The notes: generated by a model not told the origin, from the sequence alone. A stretch of 64,000 nt of DNA from DATJFQ01 sp035492775 (GCA_035492775.1 DATJIW010000054.1:62001-126000), one strand, 5' to 3'. Shown: positions 32,978-42,236, counted from the first letter of the stretch. Translations and numbers: made by a program.

Positions 32978-33934
32978 TCAGCAATCTGTGAGCACCGACT
33001 GCAGCCTCGCTGCGTCGATGTTCGCCCCGGTCAGGATCACGGCGGTCCGCCTGCCCTTCAGATTGACGCGTCCGGAAACCACAGCCGCGACGCCGGCAGC
33101 GGCGGCCCCTTCGCACACCAGATGTTCGTTCATGACGACACCCGCGAGCGCCCTGCGCACGTCGTCTTCATCCACTACCGTCATGCGCCGCACGAAGCGT
33201 CGCACCAAGTCGAAGGTGATCGTGTCCGGATCCAGATTCCCCGTGAGTCCGTCGGCTATCGAGGGCTCGACGTCGATCGGGACGATCCGGCCGGCGGCAA
33301 GGCCGGCGGCGAACGGGGTCGACGACGCCACCTCGACGCCTACCACTTCCGTCGCGGGCGAGAGTGCGTCGATTGCGATTGCGATTCCGCTGACGAGTCC
33401 TCCGCCTCCGACGGGCACGACGACGGTGTCGAGCGTTTTCAGCTCGTCCAGCAGCTCGACGCCGATTGTGCCGGCGCCGGCGATCACATCGGGATGCGAA
33501 TACGGTGAGATGAACAGCGCGCCGTCAGCCATGGCGAACGCCTTGGCCTGGCGTTCGGCCGCGTCGTAGTCCGCGCATGGCCGAAGATCTGCGCCGCAGG
33601 CGCGGATGGCGTCCACTTTTGCCCGTGGCGCGTCCGCGGCAATGAAGACGACGAGGCGCAATCCCAGGACGCGAGCGGCATGAGCCATTGCGCGGCCGTG
33701 GTTCCCCGCCGAGGCGGTGACGATCGCGCGCGCGGGTGCGGTCTGCGCCACCTGGAGCAGCGCGTTGAACGCGCCGCGGATTTTGTAGGAGGACGTCGGC
33801 TGGACCACCTCGAGCTTCAGAAAGACTTCACCGCCGGACAGTCCGGTCAGCCAGTCGGATCGCCGCGCCGGAGTCCGGAACACCCGGCCGTGTAGGCGCG
33901 AGGCCGCATCGCGGATGTCGTCGATCGTGATCAC
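32978..33934 (-). CDS. PLP-dependent threonine/serine dehydratase
   Basis: 318 residues. The PLP lysine is in SSYKIRGAFNAL, the phosphate-binding glycine loop is PVGGGGLVSG, and ASAGNHGRAMAHAA is the conserved Asn-His region. There is no regulatory ACT domain, so it is the catabolic or serine-racemase-like type. A second member of the family is at 53118. Its stop lies 7 nt from the pseudokinase stop on the other strand. Confidence 0.9.
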   Translation of the reverse strand: MITIDDIRDAASRLHGRVFRTPARRSDWLTGLSGGEVFLKLEVVQPTSSYKIRGAFNALLQVAQTAPARAIVTASAGNHGRAMAHAARVLGLRLVVFIAADAPRAKVDAIRACGADLRPCADYDAAERQAKAFAMADGALFISPYSHPDVIAGAGTIGVELLDELKTLDTVVVPVGGGGLVSGIAIAIDALSPATEVVGVEVASSTPFAAGLAAGRIVPIDVEPSIADGLTGNLDPDTITFDLVRRFVRRMTVVDEDDVRRALAGVVMNEHLVCEGAAAAGVAAVVSGRVNLKGRRTAVILTGANIDAARLQSVLTDC

Positions 33935-33946
33935 GCGCGGGGTGCG

Positions 33947-34291
33947 CTAATCAGCGCTCAAAAGAATATCGGCGAGCCGCGCCGCGAAGGCAGACCGCGG
34001 AAGAACTTCGTCTGCGCCCGCGCGCTTTGCCGCGTCGATCAGATCGACCTGGACGTGCGATGCGAAAGCGATGGTGCGGACAGGGTTCTCCGCCTTCAAG
34101 AGTCCGATGACCCGCACCGGATCCGTCTTCCCGCTGTTGAGATCGAAGATCGCCAGAGATGGCTTGAGCTCGCGTACTCGCGCGAGGATCTCTTCCGGAG
34201 TGCGCGCGAACGCGACCTCGACGCCGGCCTGCTTTGCCGTTGCGCGTATTTTCGAGCGGAAAAGGAGGTCGTCGACCGCCGCAAGCACCAT
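33947..34291 (-). CDS. Single-domain receiver-like protein
   Basis: 114 residues from ATG 34291 (the frame is open further but without homology-like features). It has the length and beta/alpha rhythm of a stand-alone receiver: VDDLLFRSKI near the start and a candidate phospho-acceptor in LAIFDLNSG, then IAFASHVQ and GADEVLPRSAF at the Thr/Lys positions (Lys replaced by Arg). It has no output domain. It lies between the CDP-alcohol transferase and dehydratase genes on the same strand. Confidence 0.7.
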   Translation of the reverse strand: MVLAAVDDLLFRSKIRATAKQAGVEVAFARTPEEILARVRELKPSLAIFDLNSGKTDPVRVIGLLKAENPVRTIAFASHVQVDLIDAAKRAGADEVLPRSAFAARLADILLSAD

Positions 34292-34329
34292 CTCGCGATC
34301 ATACCTCCCGGGGGAAGGGCGAGGGGCGG

Positions 34330-34998
34330 TCAGATTCGCTCTTGCCGGTACAGCGCCGCGCCGTTTCGCCAACCCGAAACGAGGAAGGTGATGAAGAGTC
34401 CCGCTGCGCCGATCAGACCCCCGGCGTCGAACAGCAACGCCGACGAATTCCACAGTGAGACCGACGGCGACCGCAGCAGGGCGAGCGTTCCGGCGGCCAG
34501 CACCAGGCGCAGTTCAGTCGGACCGATCCGCCAGAACGACATCTGAAATCGTCCGAGGGCGTGAACCGCCAGCGCGACTTCTATGACGAGCAGATAGTAC
34601 GCGGCGAGGAACGCGAGGGCCACCTCCATCGTCATGAATCCGCCAAGGACGAGGCCGCCCGTCAACCACACGAATCCGAGCGCATCGAGCACGTGGTCGA
34701 CGTAATAGCCGTAGCGTGGACGCTCGAGGTGCCGCACGCGCGCGACCGTTCCGTCGAGGCTGTCGCCGAACCAGTTGAGTGCGAGCAGCGGGAACACGAA
34801 CAGCAGGGCGGCGCGCCAGGCGCCTCCCGCCCAGAACGCGAGTCCGACGCCGAGCATCCCCGCCGCGCCCGCGGCGGTCAGCGAGTCGGATCCGACGCTC
34901 GCTGGAAGACGCTCAGCCAGACGCACCAACAGCCGCCTTTCGGCGGCCGCCAGCAGGCTGGTCTGAACGCGAACGGCCGGAGTGTGAATGGCATCCAT
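34330..34998 (-). CDS. CDP-alcohol phosphatidyltransferase family protein
   Basis: 222 residues, several transmembrane helices. The family motif D-x-x-D-G-x-x-A-R ... G ... D-x-x-x-D appears as DSLDGTVARVRH, then YGYYVDHVLD. Members transfer a phospho-alcohol from CDP-activated lipid. Acceptor unknown (glycerophosphate, inositol phosphate and others are possible). Upstream neighbour at 35060 is a metallo-hydrolase on the same strand. Confidence 0.88.
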   Translation of the reverse strand: MDAIHTPAVRVQTSLLAAAERRLLVRLAERLPASVGSDSLTAAGAAGMLGVGLAFWAGGAWRAALLFVFPLLALNWFGDSLDGTVARVRHLERPRYGYYVDHVLDALGFVWLTGGLVLGGFMTMEVALAFLAAYYLLVIEVALAVHALGRFQMSFWRIGPTELRLVLAAGTLALLRSPSVSLWNSSALLFDAGGLIGAAGLFITFLVSGWRNGAALYRQERI

Positions 34999-35059
34999 GC
35001 CATCGAAGGCGAAAATCCGCCGCGGAGTGGCTCACGGGGGCCTTCCCGGAGTGCGAGGC

Positions 35060-35698
35060 TCAGACGAGGAATGGATTCGTGCGCCGCTCGTGCCCGATCG
35101 TCGTCATTTCGCCGTGTCCCGACCACACCGGCGTCTCGTCCGGGTAGCTGAAGAGCACGGTTCGAATCGATTGGAGCAGCGTCTCCATGTCTCCGCCGGG
35201 AAGATCCGTGCGTCCAATCGAACCGGCGAAGAGGGTATCGCCGACGAACAACGTTGAATCCGGTTCGTCGCCGCGGCTGACGGCCAGGCAGACACCGCCG
35301 GGGCAGTGCCCCGGCGTATGGCGGACCCGGGTGACGTATTTCCCGAACCGGATCGGCCCTTCGCCGTCGTAGAAGCGATCCACGGGTGGCTGCGGCTCGG
35401 CGCGGAAACCAAACGCGAGCCCCTGCTGGACAATGCGTTCGTACAGGAAATTGTCATCGCGGTGCAGCCACACGGGCGCCGACGTCGCTGCCTTTGCGCG
35501 TCCGACGCCCGTTATGTGGTCGAGGTGCGCATGAGTGAGCAGAATATGCCGCACCGTCAGGCCCCGGTCGCGAACGACGTCGATGAGCATCTCGACCTCG
35601 TCTCCCGGATCGATGACGACGGCTTCTCGGGTGTCTTCGCAGCCGAGCACGAAGCCGTTCTTGAAGAACGGTTCGACCGCAGCCCGCTCGAGAATCAT
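35060..35698 (-). CDS. MBL-fold hydrolase, glyoxalase II-like
   Basis: 212 residues. Metal motif LLTHAHLDHITGVG (HxHxDH), then HTPGHCPGGVC, FVGDTLFAGSIGRTDL and a final His in WSGHGEMTTIG. This is the YcbL/glyoxalase II-like group: hydrolysis of thioesters such as lactoylglutathione, with the true substrate unknown. It overlaps the FHA gene by 4 nt. Confidence 0.9.
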   Translation of the reverse strand: MILERAAVEPFFKNGFVLGCEDTREAVVIDPGDEVEMLIDVVRDRGLTVRHILLTHAHLDHITGVGRAKAATSAPVWLHRDDNFLYERIVQQGLAFGFRAEPQPPVDRFYDGEGPIRFGKYVTRVRHTPGHCPGGVCLAVSRGDEPDSTLFVGDTLFAGSIGRTDLPGGDMETLLQSIRTVLFSYPDETPVWSGHGEMTTIGHERRTNPFLV

Positions 35699-35982
35699 CG
35701 CTTGACCAGCAGCTCGACGCGGCCGACGCCAAGCTTGTCGCCGTCGTGCAGCGTTGCGCGATCGGCCCGCTTGCCGTTGACGTAAGTGCCGTTCGTGCTC
35801 TCCAGATCGATGACCTCGAGCTCCGACGCGCCGGCGGTGATGCGACAGTGCAGCCGCGAGACGAGGGGCGCATCCACGATGAAATCAGCCCTCGCCGCGC
35901 GACCGATGGTCTTGATGCTGCCTGGCAGGATCCGGAAGGTGAACGGAATTTCGGCCCCGTCTTCCGTTGCGAGCACCCACAT
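35695..35982 (-). CDS. FHA domain protein
   Basis: 95 residues, a bare FHA domain. GSIKTIGRAARADFIVD carries the Gly-Arg of the phosphothreonine pocket, VSRLHCRI the Ser-x-x-His and DLESTNGTYVNG the Asn-Gly motif. It binds phosphothreonine proteins, so it could read out a Hanks kinase such as 57905-59899. It overlaps its neighbours on both sides (4 nt and 1 nt), suggesting tight coupling. Confidence 0.93.
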   Translation of the reverse strand: MWVLATEDGAEIPFTFRILPGSIKTIGRAARADFIVDAPLVSRLHCRITAGASELEVIDLESTNGTYVNGKRADRATLHDGDKLGVGRVELLVKR

Positions 35983-37133
35983 CAGTGTGCGGCTGCTCCG
36001 AGCAGTTCGCGCACGCGCGCGTGGACGACGTCGCCGTCCCTGGTGATCAGCGTTTCACGCGTGATCTCGTCGTTCAGATCGAGCTCGAGCGATGTCTTCT
36101 TCGCTCCGTCCTTGCCGAGCAGATGGGAAAGGAACGTGACGATGTTCTTCGAATACATCTGGCTGGCGTGATACGGAACCAGCGCCGGCGGATTCGACGG
36201 CCCGATGATCGAAACGCCGTTGTGGATGACGACCTCATCCGGCTGCGTGAGCGCGCAGTTCCCGCCGCGCTCCGCGGCGAGATCCACGACCACGGATCCC
36301 GGTGCCATGGCCTCGACCATCTCCTGCGTGACGAGAGTGGGCGCCTTCTTGCCCGGTATCAGCGCTGTCGTGATGACGACGTCCGTTGCCGCCACGACGC
36401 GGAGCATCATCTCGCGCTGACGCTTGTAGAACGACTCGTCCTGCGCTTTTGCGTATCCGCCCTTGTCTTCCGCGTTCTGGGTTTCGAGCTCCATCTCGAC
36501 GAACCGCGCGCCGAGGCTCTGCACCTGCTCCTTGACGGCGGGGCGTACGTCGTACGCTTCGACTCGGGCGCCAAGCCGCCTCGACGTCGCGATGGCCTGC
36601 AACCCGGCGACGCCGGCGCCGACGACGAATACTTTGGCGGCCGCCAGCGTGCCCGCGGCCGTCATCATCATCGGGAACATGCGCGGCAGACGGTCGGCTG
36701 CCAGGAGCACGCCCTTGTATCCCGCGATCGTTGCCATCGACGACAGCGCATCCATGCTCTGCGCCCGCGTGATGCGCGGCATCAACTCCATGGAAAACGC
36801 GGTCACGCCGCGTCCCGCGAGCACTCTCACGTCGTCAGGTGAGCCGAGCGGATCGGCAAAACCGATGACCACCTGCCCCGGCCTGAACGCGCTCACGTCG
36901 CCCGGAAGCGCGCGAACCTGCAGAAGAATGTCCGCTCCGGCGTACACGTCCGGTCGTGATAGCACGGCAGCGCCCGACTGCTGATATGCGGCGTCCGTGA
37001 ATCCCGCCGCGGTGCCGGCTCCGCGCTCGACGAGAATCTCGAGCCCGCCCTTCTTCAGCACAGCGACCGACGCCGGAATCAGCGCGACGCGGGTTTCACC
37101 GGGCCAGGTCTCCTTCGGGACTCCAACCTTCAT
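35982..37133 (-). CDS. pntAA: NAD(P) transhydrogenase alpha subunit part 1
   Basis: 383 residues. KVGVPKETWPGETRVALIP at the start and SMDALSSMATIAGYKGVLLAA are typical of PntA/alanine dehydrogenase; FVVGAGVAGLQAIA binds NAD(H); the RQDESF-like loop (KAQDESFYKRQ) marks the transhydrogenase branch over alanine dehydrogenase. The membrane parts (pntAB, pntB) are absent from the window, which is unusual. It overlaps the FHA gene by 1 nt. Confidence 0.85.
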   Translation of the reverse strand: MKVGVPKETWPGETRVALIPASVAVLKKGGLEILVERGAGTAAGFTDAAYQQSGAAVLSRPDVYAGADILLQVRALPGDVSAFRPGQVVIGFADPLGSPDDVRVLAGRGVTAFSMELMPRITRAQSMDALSSMATIAGYKGVLLAADRLPRMFPMMMTAAGTLAAAKVFVVGAGVAGLQAIATSRRLGARVEAYDVRPAVKEQVQSLGARFVEMELETQNAEDKGGYAKAQDESFYKRQREMMLRVVAATDVVITTALIPGKKAPTLVTQEMVEAMAPGSVVVDLAAERGGNCALTQPDEVVIHNGVSIIGPSNPPALVPYHASQMYSKNIVTFLSHLLGKDGAKKTSLELDLNDEITRETLITRDGDVVHARVRELLGAAAH

Positions 37134-38788
37134 GGCAGCGCCATCTTAATCCAATCCGTAATCGCGGAGGCGACCTTCGGGCTGACCGTCTTGTCCTGCA
37201 GCGACCCGTACTCCGACACCTCACCTGTTGCCGCCGGTACGAGCAGATGATTGACGCCAGGAATGTGAACCACTTCCGGCGCGCGAACCTTCTTTCGTGC
37301 GCGTGCGAGGTCGGCCAGCTTGTCGGCCTGGTCCGGCGACACCTGCGCATCCAGATCGCCCTGGATGACGAGCAGCGGCTGATTGACCTTTTGCATCACA
37401 CGAGCGGGATCGTACGCAAGGAAACTCCGGAACCAGGGAATGTCGGCCTGCTTCCGCAGTTCCGCTGGAATGCCCTCCCAGCCGGTGCCGGACAGCACTG
37501 CAGCCTGGATCTTCTTCTGCAGGTCGACTTTCGCCTGCTTATCCGCTTCACTGCTCGAGGACCGGTCGAGAAGATGCCGTTGCTGCTGAAGGATGAGATC
37601 CGCTCCCGAGACGCCTGGACCGGCGATGGACACGACCCCATCGATCTGTTTCTCGCGGGACGCCGCGAGCAGCGCCACGGCCGCACCTTCGCTATGGCCG
37701 ACGACAACGATGCGGCGAGGATCGACATCGGGACGCTTCGCGATCCATTTCACCGCCGCGACTGCGTCGTCTGCGTAGTCGTCGAGCGTGGCGGAGTCGG
37801 TGCGTCCGCCGCTCTGGCCGACGCCGCGTTTGTCGTATCGGAGCACCACCGCGCCATCTTTCGCAAGAGCGCCGGCGAGCTGCATGAAGATCTGGATCCC
37901 TGCAACGGTTTCGTCACGGTCCGTCGGACCGGATCCTCCTATCAGCACGATGCCGGGGGAGCGCAGCCTGCCGGCAACCGCCGGCGGCGTGGTGACGGTG
38001 CCGGCGAGCGTGAAGCCATTGGCTGCTATCTGCACGTCCGAGTCGGTCGGATTTCTCGCAATCGAGGTGCGCACGGCGACACTCGACGCGTCATCGCGAA
38101 CGACGACGAGGCCGGCGCTCGGAATTTCGAAGCGCACGAGCCTCGCGCGATCGTCCACGATGACGATCGCGGCAACGTTTGCGCCGATGTTGGCAATCAT
38201 GACGTCGTACCGGCGCGCGTTGATCGCGGAACCGCCGCCCGTCAGCGTCTGAGGCTGCACGGAATTCACCGTCAGCTTGATTTCTGCGGAGGGCGCCACG
38301 TAGAGAGGGAGGACGGCGCCGGCGTCGCTCGTCCAGAGTCGTGCCGCCAGCGCCTCGTACGCGCCCCAGAAATGGTTGGGCAGGACGATCGTTCTGGCGC
38401 TGGTCTGATCCTCTTTCGAAACTGTTTTGCCCTGCTGCGTGATCTCGTTGATGGCCGTCGTAGTCGTGAAGGACGTCGACAGCGCTACCGATGATTTCTG
38501 CTGGATCGCCGCGATGCTGAGCTCGAGCGGCTGCCAGTCAGGCGAATACTTCATCTCGAACCGCGTGATCGTGAGATCGATCGGCGGCTCGATCCGGCCG
38601 CTCGACGTAATGACCCAGCCCGATGCATCGCGCGCTACGGCGACCGTCTCGCGGCCGATCTGCTGTCCCTGAATCATGATTTTGAATGCGGCTTCGCCGG
38701 TCGCGGGGGCTCCCGCGGCCTGGGTCTGTGCGAACGCCGGCGCCGCGGCGAGGAGCGCCGCCGCCACGGCGGTACAATTGAAGGGCAT
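37130..38788 (-). CDS. Secreted alpha/beta hydrolase
   Basis: 552 residues with a signal peptide (AALLAAAPAFAQ). The first 250 form a beta-rich domain; the C-terminal half is an alpha/beta hydrolase: VLIGGSGPTDRDE, nucleophile elbow VVGHSEGAAVAL, acid near QGDLDAQVSPDQ and His in PGVNHLLVP. This resembles periplasmic esterases or peptidases of the dienelactone-hydrolase/acylaminoacyl type. It overlaps pntAA by 4 nt and starts head to head with ygfZ. Confidence 0.87.
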   Translation of the reverse strand: MPFNCTAVAAALLAAAPAFAQTQAAGAPATGEAAFKIMIQGQQIGRETVAVARDASGWVITSSGRIEPPIDLTITRFEMKYSPDWQPLELSIAAIQQKSSVALSTSFTTTTAINEITQQGKTVSKEDQTSARTIVLPNHFWGAYEALAARLWTSDAGAVLPLYVAPSAEIKLTVNSVQPQTLTGGGSAINARRYDVMIANIGANVAAIVIVDDRARLVRFEIPSAGLVVVRDDASSVAVRTSIARNPTDSDVQIAANGFTLAGTVTTPPAVAGRLRSPGIVLIGGSGPTDRDETVAGIQIFMQLAGALAKDGAVVLRYDKRGVGQSGGRTDSATLDDYADDAVAAVKWIAKRPDVDPRRIVVVGHSEGAAVALLAASREKQIDGVVSIAGPGVSGADLILQQQRHLLDRSSSSEADKQAKVDLQKKIQAAVLSGTGWEGIPAELRKQADIPWFRSFLAYDPARVMQKVNQPLLVIQGDLDAQVSPDQADKLADLARARKKVRAPEVVHIPGVNHLLVPAATGEVSEYGSLQDKTVSPKVASAITDWIKMALP

Positions 38789-39696
38789 TGAGAAAGGATA
38801 ACAGCAGAGCGTACGCTGCGTTGGCGACCGGGGCTGCCGTCGTGCGACGCCTGGACGTTGGTCGTCTGCTCGTGACCGGAGCCGATCGCCGCAGCTATCT
38901 TCAAGGCCTTCTCACGAACGACATCGAGGCGCTGACGGCCGGAACCGGCTGCTACGCCGCGATGCTCACCGCGCAGGGGCGGATGATCAGCGACATGTAT
39001 GTCGACGAGCTTGGCGAAGCCATTCTGTTGCGTGTGCCCGCGACGCTCGCCAGGCAGGTCCACGAGCATCTCGAACGATTCGTCTTCAGCGAAGACGTGC
39101 AGGTCGAAGACGTGACTGATGCGAGGGTGCAACTCGGGGTATATGGCCCGAATGCGGAGGCCGCCGCCACATCGCTGACTCCAGTCGAACGGCTCGCGCA
39201 GGACGACCTTCCTGGCGTGGCGCTGATCGTTCCAGCGGACGAACTCGAGACGGCGCTGGCGGCCCTTGCCACAGAGGGCGCGATCGAAGCGACGCTCGAC
39301 GACTTCGACGTCGCGCGCGTCGAAGCCGGCGTGCCCCGATTCGGCGTCGACATGGATTCCGCCACGATTCCGCTCGAGGCCGGCATCGAAGATCGCGCGA
39401 TCTCGCGAACGAAGGGCTGCTATGTCGGCCAGGAAGTGATCGTGCGCGTGCTCGATCGCGGGCAAGGCCGTGTCGCCCGTCGGCTGGTGCAGCTCGTGTT
39501 CGATCCCGGCGCCCCCGTTCCCGTGCACGGCGCCATCGTCCATGCTGGCGATCGCGATGTCGGCCGCCTGACGAGCGCCGTTTTCTCGCCACGCGTCGAC
39601 CGGGTCGTCGCGCTCGCGTACGTGCATCGCGAATTCGCGTCGGCCGATGCCGTCGTGGTCGTCGACGGCGCTCGCGCAACCGTGCGCGGTGATTGA
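38788..39696 (+). CDS. ygfZ: YgfZ/GcvT-type folate-binding protein
   Basis: 302 residues. KGCYVGQEVIVRVLDRGQ carries the YgfZ signature with its Cys, used with folate in iron-sulfur cluster repair and assembly. The start taken is TTG 38788, which overlaps the start of the divergent hydrolase gene by one base; no later ATG gives a good N-terminus. Promoters for either gene must therefore lie inside the other. Confidence 0.88.
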   Translation: MRKDNSRAYAALATGAAVVRRLDVGRLLVTGADRRSYLQGLLTNDIEALTAGTGCYAAMLTAQGRMISDMYVDELGEAILLRVPATLARQVHEHLERFVFSEDVQVEDVTDARVQLGVYGPNAEAAATSLTPVERLAQDDLPGVALIVPADELETALAALATEGAIEATLDDFDVARVEAGVPRFGVDMDSATIPLEAGIEDRAISRTKGCYVGQEVIVRVLDRGQGRVARRLVQLVFDPGAPVPVHGAIVHAGDRDVGRLTSAVFSPRVDRVVALAYVHREFASADAVVVVDGARATVRGD

Positions 39697-39706
39697 GAGT
39701 CGACGG

Positions 39707-40096
39707 TCAGCGCTGCTGCAGCAGGAGGGCGATCAGTTCGTCGTCGGCAGGGGGAAACCGTAGCGTGGCGAGTTCGGCGCGCGGCACCCACCGCATCTGC
39801 TGCCCCAGCTGAGGTTCCGGATCGCCGCGCAGACGGCATCGCACGAAGTGCAGCTCGATGGTGCGTTCCGGGTATTCGTGCGTGACAGCGAGAAGCTCTC
39901 TGCCGACGTCGGCATCGGCCGCCAGTTCTTCGATCAGCTCGCGCCGAAGGCATTCCTCGAGCGATTCGCCGTCCTCGCATTTGCCGCCGGGGAACTCCCA
40001 GTACCCTTCGAGGTGCACGCCCCTTTGCCGCTGCGTGATCAGGTAGCAGCCGTCGCGCTCGATGACCGCCGCGCCGACGACGAGGCGCGGGCGCAT
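39707..40096 (-). CDS. NUDIX hydrolase, MutT-like
   Basis: 129 residues from ATG 40096. Nudix box GGKCEDGESLEECLRRELIEEL matches G-x5-E-x7-REUXEE-x-GU except the final Gly is Ala. The start, LVVGAAVIERDGCYLITQR, is typical of 8-oxo-dGTP diphosphatases. Its ATG overlaps the TGA of mutY (TGATG), so the two halves of the oxidised-guanine defence are translated together. Confidence 0.92.
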   Translation of the reverse strand: MRPRLVVGAAVIERDGCYLITQRQRGVHLEGYWEFPGGKCEDGESLEECLRRELIEELAADADVGRELLAVTHEYPERTIELHFVRCRLRGDPEPQLGQQMRWVPRAELATLRFPPADDELIALLLQQR

Positions 40097-40794
40097 CAGG
40101 CGGACGACTTCGATTTCCGCGCCGCCGTTTTGGCGGCGCAGTCCGGCCGCATGGGACACTCATCGCACGCTGGATTGCGCGCGGTGCAGACGGTCGCGCC
40201 GAAATCCATGAGGGCCTGATTGAAATCGAAGACGTTCGATCTCGGCAGGACCGTTCGCGAGACGGTCCAGAGGTGTCGTTTCATCGCGTGAGCCCTGGGA
40301 TCTCCTTCTCCGACGAAGACGCGAAACAGAACCCTGGCGACGTTCGTGTCGAGGATCGCCGCGCGCTGTCCAAATGCGAAGCTGCGCACGGCGCCGGCCG
40401 TGTACTCGCCGATGCCCTTGAACGACAGCAGCGTCTCATGATCGGACGGCAGCTCGCCGCCGTAGCGGGCGACCGACTCGCGGGCGATTGACTGCAGGCG
40501 CCGCGGCCGGATGTTGTAACCCAGCGGACGCCAGGTCATGGCGACGTCGGATTCTTCGGCGCCTGCGAGCGCCTCCAGCGTCGGATACTTCCCCAGCCAC
40601 TCGTGATACTTCGGTATCACCCGGTCGACCTGCGTCTGCTGAAGCATCACTTCGGAGACGAGGATGTGATAGGGATCGCGCGTACGACGCCACGGGAGAT
40701 CGCGTCCGTTTCTGCGGTACCAGGCGAGCAGCCGCCGCCGGAACCGCTGGCGCGCCGCGGGCACTTCGTGTCGGGCACCTCTGATACTCTTCAA
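40096..40794 (-). CDS. mutY: A/G-specific adenine glycosylase, short MutY
   Basis: 232 residues; full MutY is about 350. The catalytic domain is complete: Glu in SEVMLQQTQVDRV, helix-hairpin-helix FKGIGEYTAGAV, catalytic Asp in AILDTNVARVL, and a four-Cys iron-sulfur site (CTARNPACDECPMRPDC). The C-terminal NUDIX-like domain that recognises 8-oxoguanine is missing; a separate NUDIX gene overlaps its stop instead. It removes adenine mispaired with 8-oxoG. Confidence 0.93.
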   Translation of the reverse strand: MKSIRGARHEVPAARQRFRRRLLAWYRRNGRDLPWRRTRDPYHILVSEVMLQQTQVDRVIPKYHEWLGKYPTLEALAGAEESDVAMTWRPLGYNIRPRRLQSIARESVARYGGELPSDHETLLSFKGIGEYTAGAVRSFAFGQRAAILDTNVARVLFRVFVGEGDPRAHAMKRHLWTVSRTVLPRSNVFDFNQALMDFGATVCTARNPACDECPMRPDCAAKTAARKSKSSA

Positions 40795-40799
40795 AGCAG

Positions 40800-41354
40800 G
40801 TGAAAATCTACACCAGGACCGGCGACAGCGGAGAAACCGGTCTCTTCGACGGCACCCGCGTCCCGAAGGACGATCTGCGCGTCGCCGCTTATGGCGACGT
40901 CGACGAGCTCAACGCCTGGATCGGGTTCGTTCGGGCGACGATCGAGGACGGCGAGCTGCGCGTTATGCTCGAAAACATTCAACGCGATCTGTTTGCGATC
41001 GGCGCCCGGCTGGCCGACCCGCAGCACAGGATTGCCGATCGGGTCACGAAAGCCGCGGCCGTCAGCGACAACGACATCAGTCGTCTCGAGCAGTGGATCG
41101 ATGCGCTCGACACCGGACTGCCGCCGCTTCGCCGTTTCATCCTGGCCGGCGGATCTCCGGCCGGTGCGGCGCTGCACGTTGCCCGCACCGTCTGCCGGCG
41201 CGCTGAGCGTGCGATGGTGACACTCGAGCGCGCGCATGGCTCCGCGGCGTTCGAGCCGCCGCTTCTCGTCTACGTCAATCGTCTGTCCGACCTGCTCTTC
41301 ACGATGGCGCGGGCTGCCAACCGACGGAGCGGCGCGACCGAGCTCGAGTGGTGA
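40800..41354 (+). CDS. Cob(I)alamin adenosyltransferase, PduO type
   Basis: 184 residues from GTG 40800. IYTRTGDSGETGLFDGTRVPKD is the ATP-binding start of the PduO family; later VARTVCRRAERAMVTL and VYVNRLSDLLFTMARA complete it. It makes adenosylcobalamin from cob(I)alamin and ATP. It overlaps hpnC by 7 nt, so this cofactor gene rides with squalene synthesis. Confidence 0.95.
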   Translation: MKIYTRTGDSGETGLFDGTRVPKDDLRVAAYGDVDELNAWIGFVRATIEDGELRVMLENIQRDLFAIGARLADPQHRIADRVTKAAAVSDNDISRLEQWIDALDTGLPPLRRFILAGGSPAGAALHVARTVCRRAERAMVTLERAHGSAAFEPPLLVYVNRLSDLLFTMARAANRRSGATELEW

Positions 41355-42235
41355 CGCCGCAGGAGTACTGCGAGGCGCTCGCGCGCGGCCATTACGAGAA
41401 CTTCCCGGTCGCGTCGCGGCTGCTGCCGTCTGCCATGCGGCCGCACGTCGCCGCGGTCTACGCGTTCGCGCGAATCGCGGACGATCTGGCAGACGAGGGA
41501 CGCGCGGCGCCCGCCGACCGTCTCGCGGCGCTCGACGCGTGGGAGCGGCGCCTGGTGGCGACGACATCGGGCCAGCCGGATCCGGGCGGTCCGCATCCGC
41601 TCGTTCTTGCGGCAATCCGCGAGACGGCTCGCGTCTGCGATTTGCCGGTGTCGCTGCTGACGGATCTTCTCAGCGCCTTCAAGCAGGACGTGGCCGTCGT
41701 TCGATACGCGACTTGGTCGTCGCTGCTCGATTACTGCCGCCGGTCGGCCAACCCCGTCGGCCGCCTCGTCCTGAGGATTGCCGGCCATCGCGATCCGCGC
41801 CTCGACGCCGCGTCCGACGATGTGTGCACGGCGCTGCAGCTGACGAACTTCTGGCAGGATCTCGAGCGCGACTGGCAGAAGGGCCGCGTCTACGTCCCGG
41901 CGGAGATTTCGGTCGCAGCCGGTGCGCGCGAAGAGGACCTCGGCAAGGACAGACTCACCCCGCAGTGGCGCTCGGCGCTGGAGGAGTGCACCCGTCGCAC
42001 ACGCGTTCTGTTTTCCACCGGCCGGGCGGTATGCGACGGAGTCAGCGGGCGACTGATGTGGGAATTGCGCGCGACATGGCTAGGCGGCAGCCGCATTCTC
42101 GATGGGCTGGAACGTGTGCAGTTCGACGTGTTCGCGCACAGGCCCGCCCTCGGGGCGGCCGACGTGCTGCCAATCGCGTGGCAGGCGCTGACGTGGCGCA
42201 GGACGGTCATCGCCGCCCGCGCCGTGGCCAACTGA
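41348..42235 (+). CDS. hpnC: Squalene synthase HpnC
   Basis: 295 residues from GTG (41348 or 41351). Trans-prenyltransferase-like fold with Asp-rich motifs RIADDLADE and NFWQDLERDW, plus VVRYATWSSLLDYCRRSANPVG. HpnC converts hydroxysqualene to the next intermediate in the HpnCDE route from farnesyl diphosphate to squalene. Followed by hpnD after 1 nt. Confidence 0.94.
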   Translation: MVTPQEYCEALARGHYENFPVASRLLPSAMRPHVAAVYAFARIADDLADEGRAAPADRLAALDAWERRLVATTSGQPDPGGPHPLVLAAIRETARVCDLPVSLLTDLLSAFKQDVAVVRYATWSSLLDYCRRSANPVGRLVLRIAGHRDPRLDAASDDVCTALQLTNFWQDLERDWQKGRVYVPAEISVAAGAREEDLGKDRLTPQWRSALEECTRRTRVLFSTGRAVCDGVSGRLMWELRATWLGGSRILDGLERVQFDVFAHRPALGAADVLPIAWQALTWRRTVIAARAVAN

Positions 42236-42236
42236 C

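Noticed and set aside
35159..35170. GGTTCGAATC as a tRNA T-loop
   Set aside because: It lies inside the MBL hydrolase gene and no acceptor stem, D-arm or anticodon arm pairs around it. No tRNA gene was found in the window.
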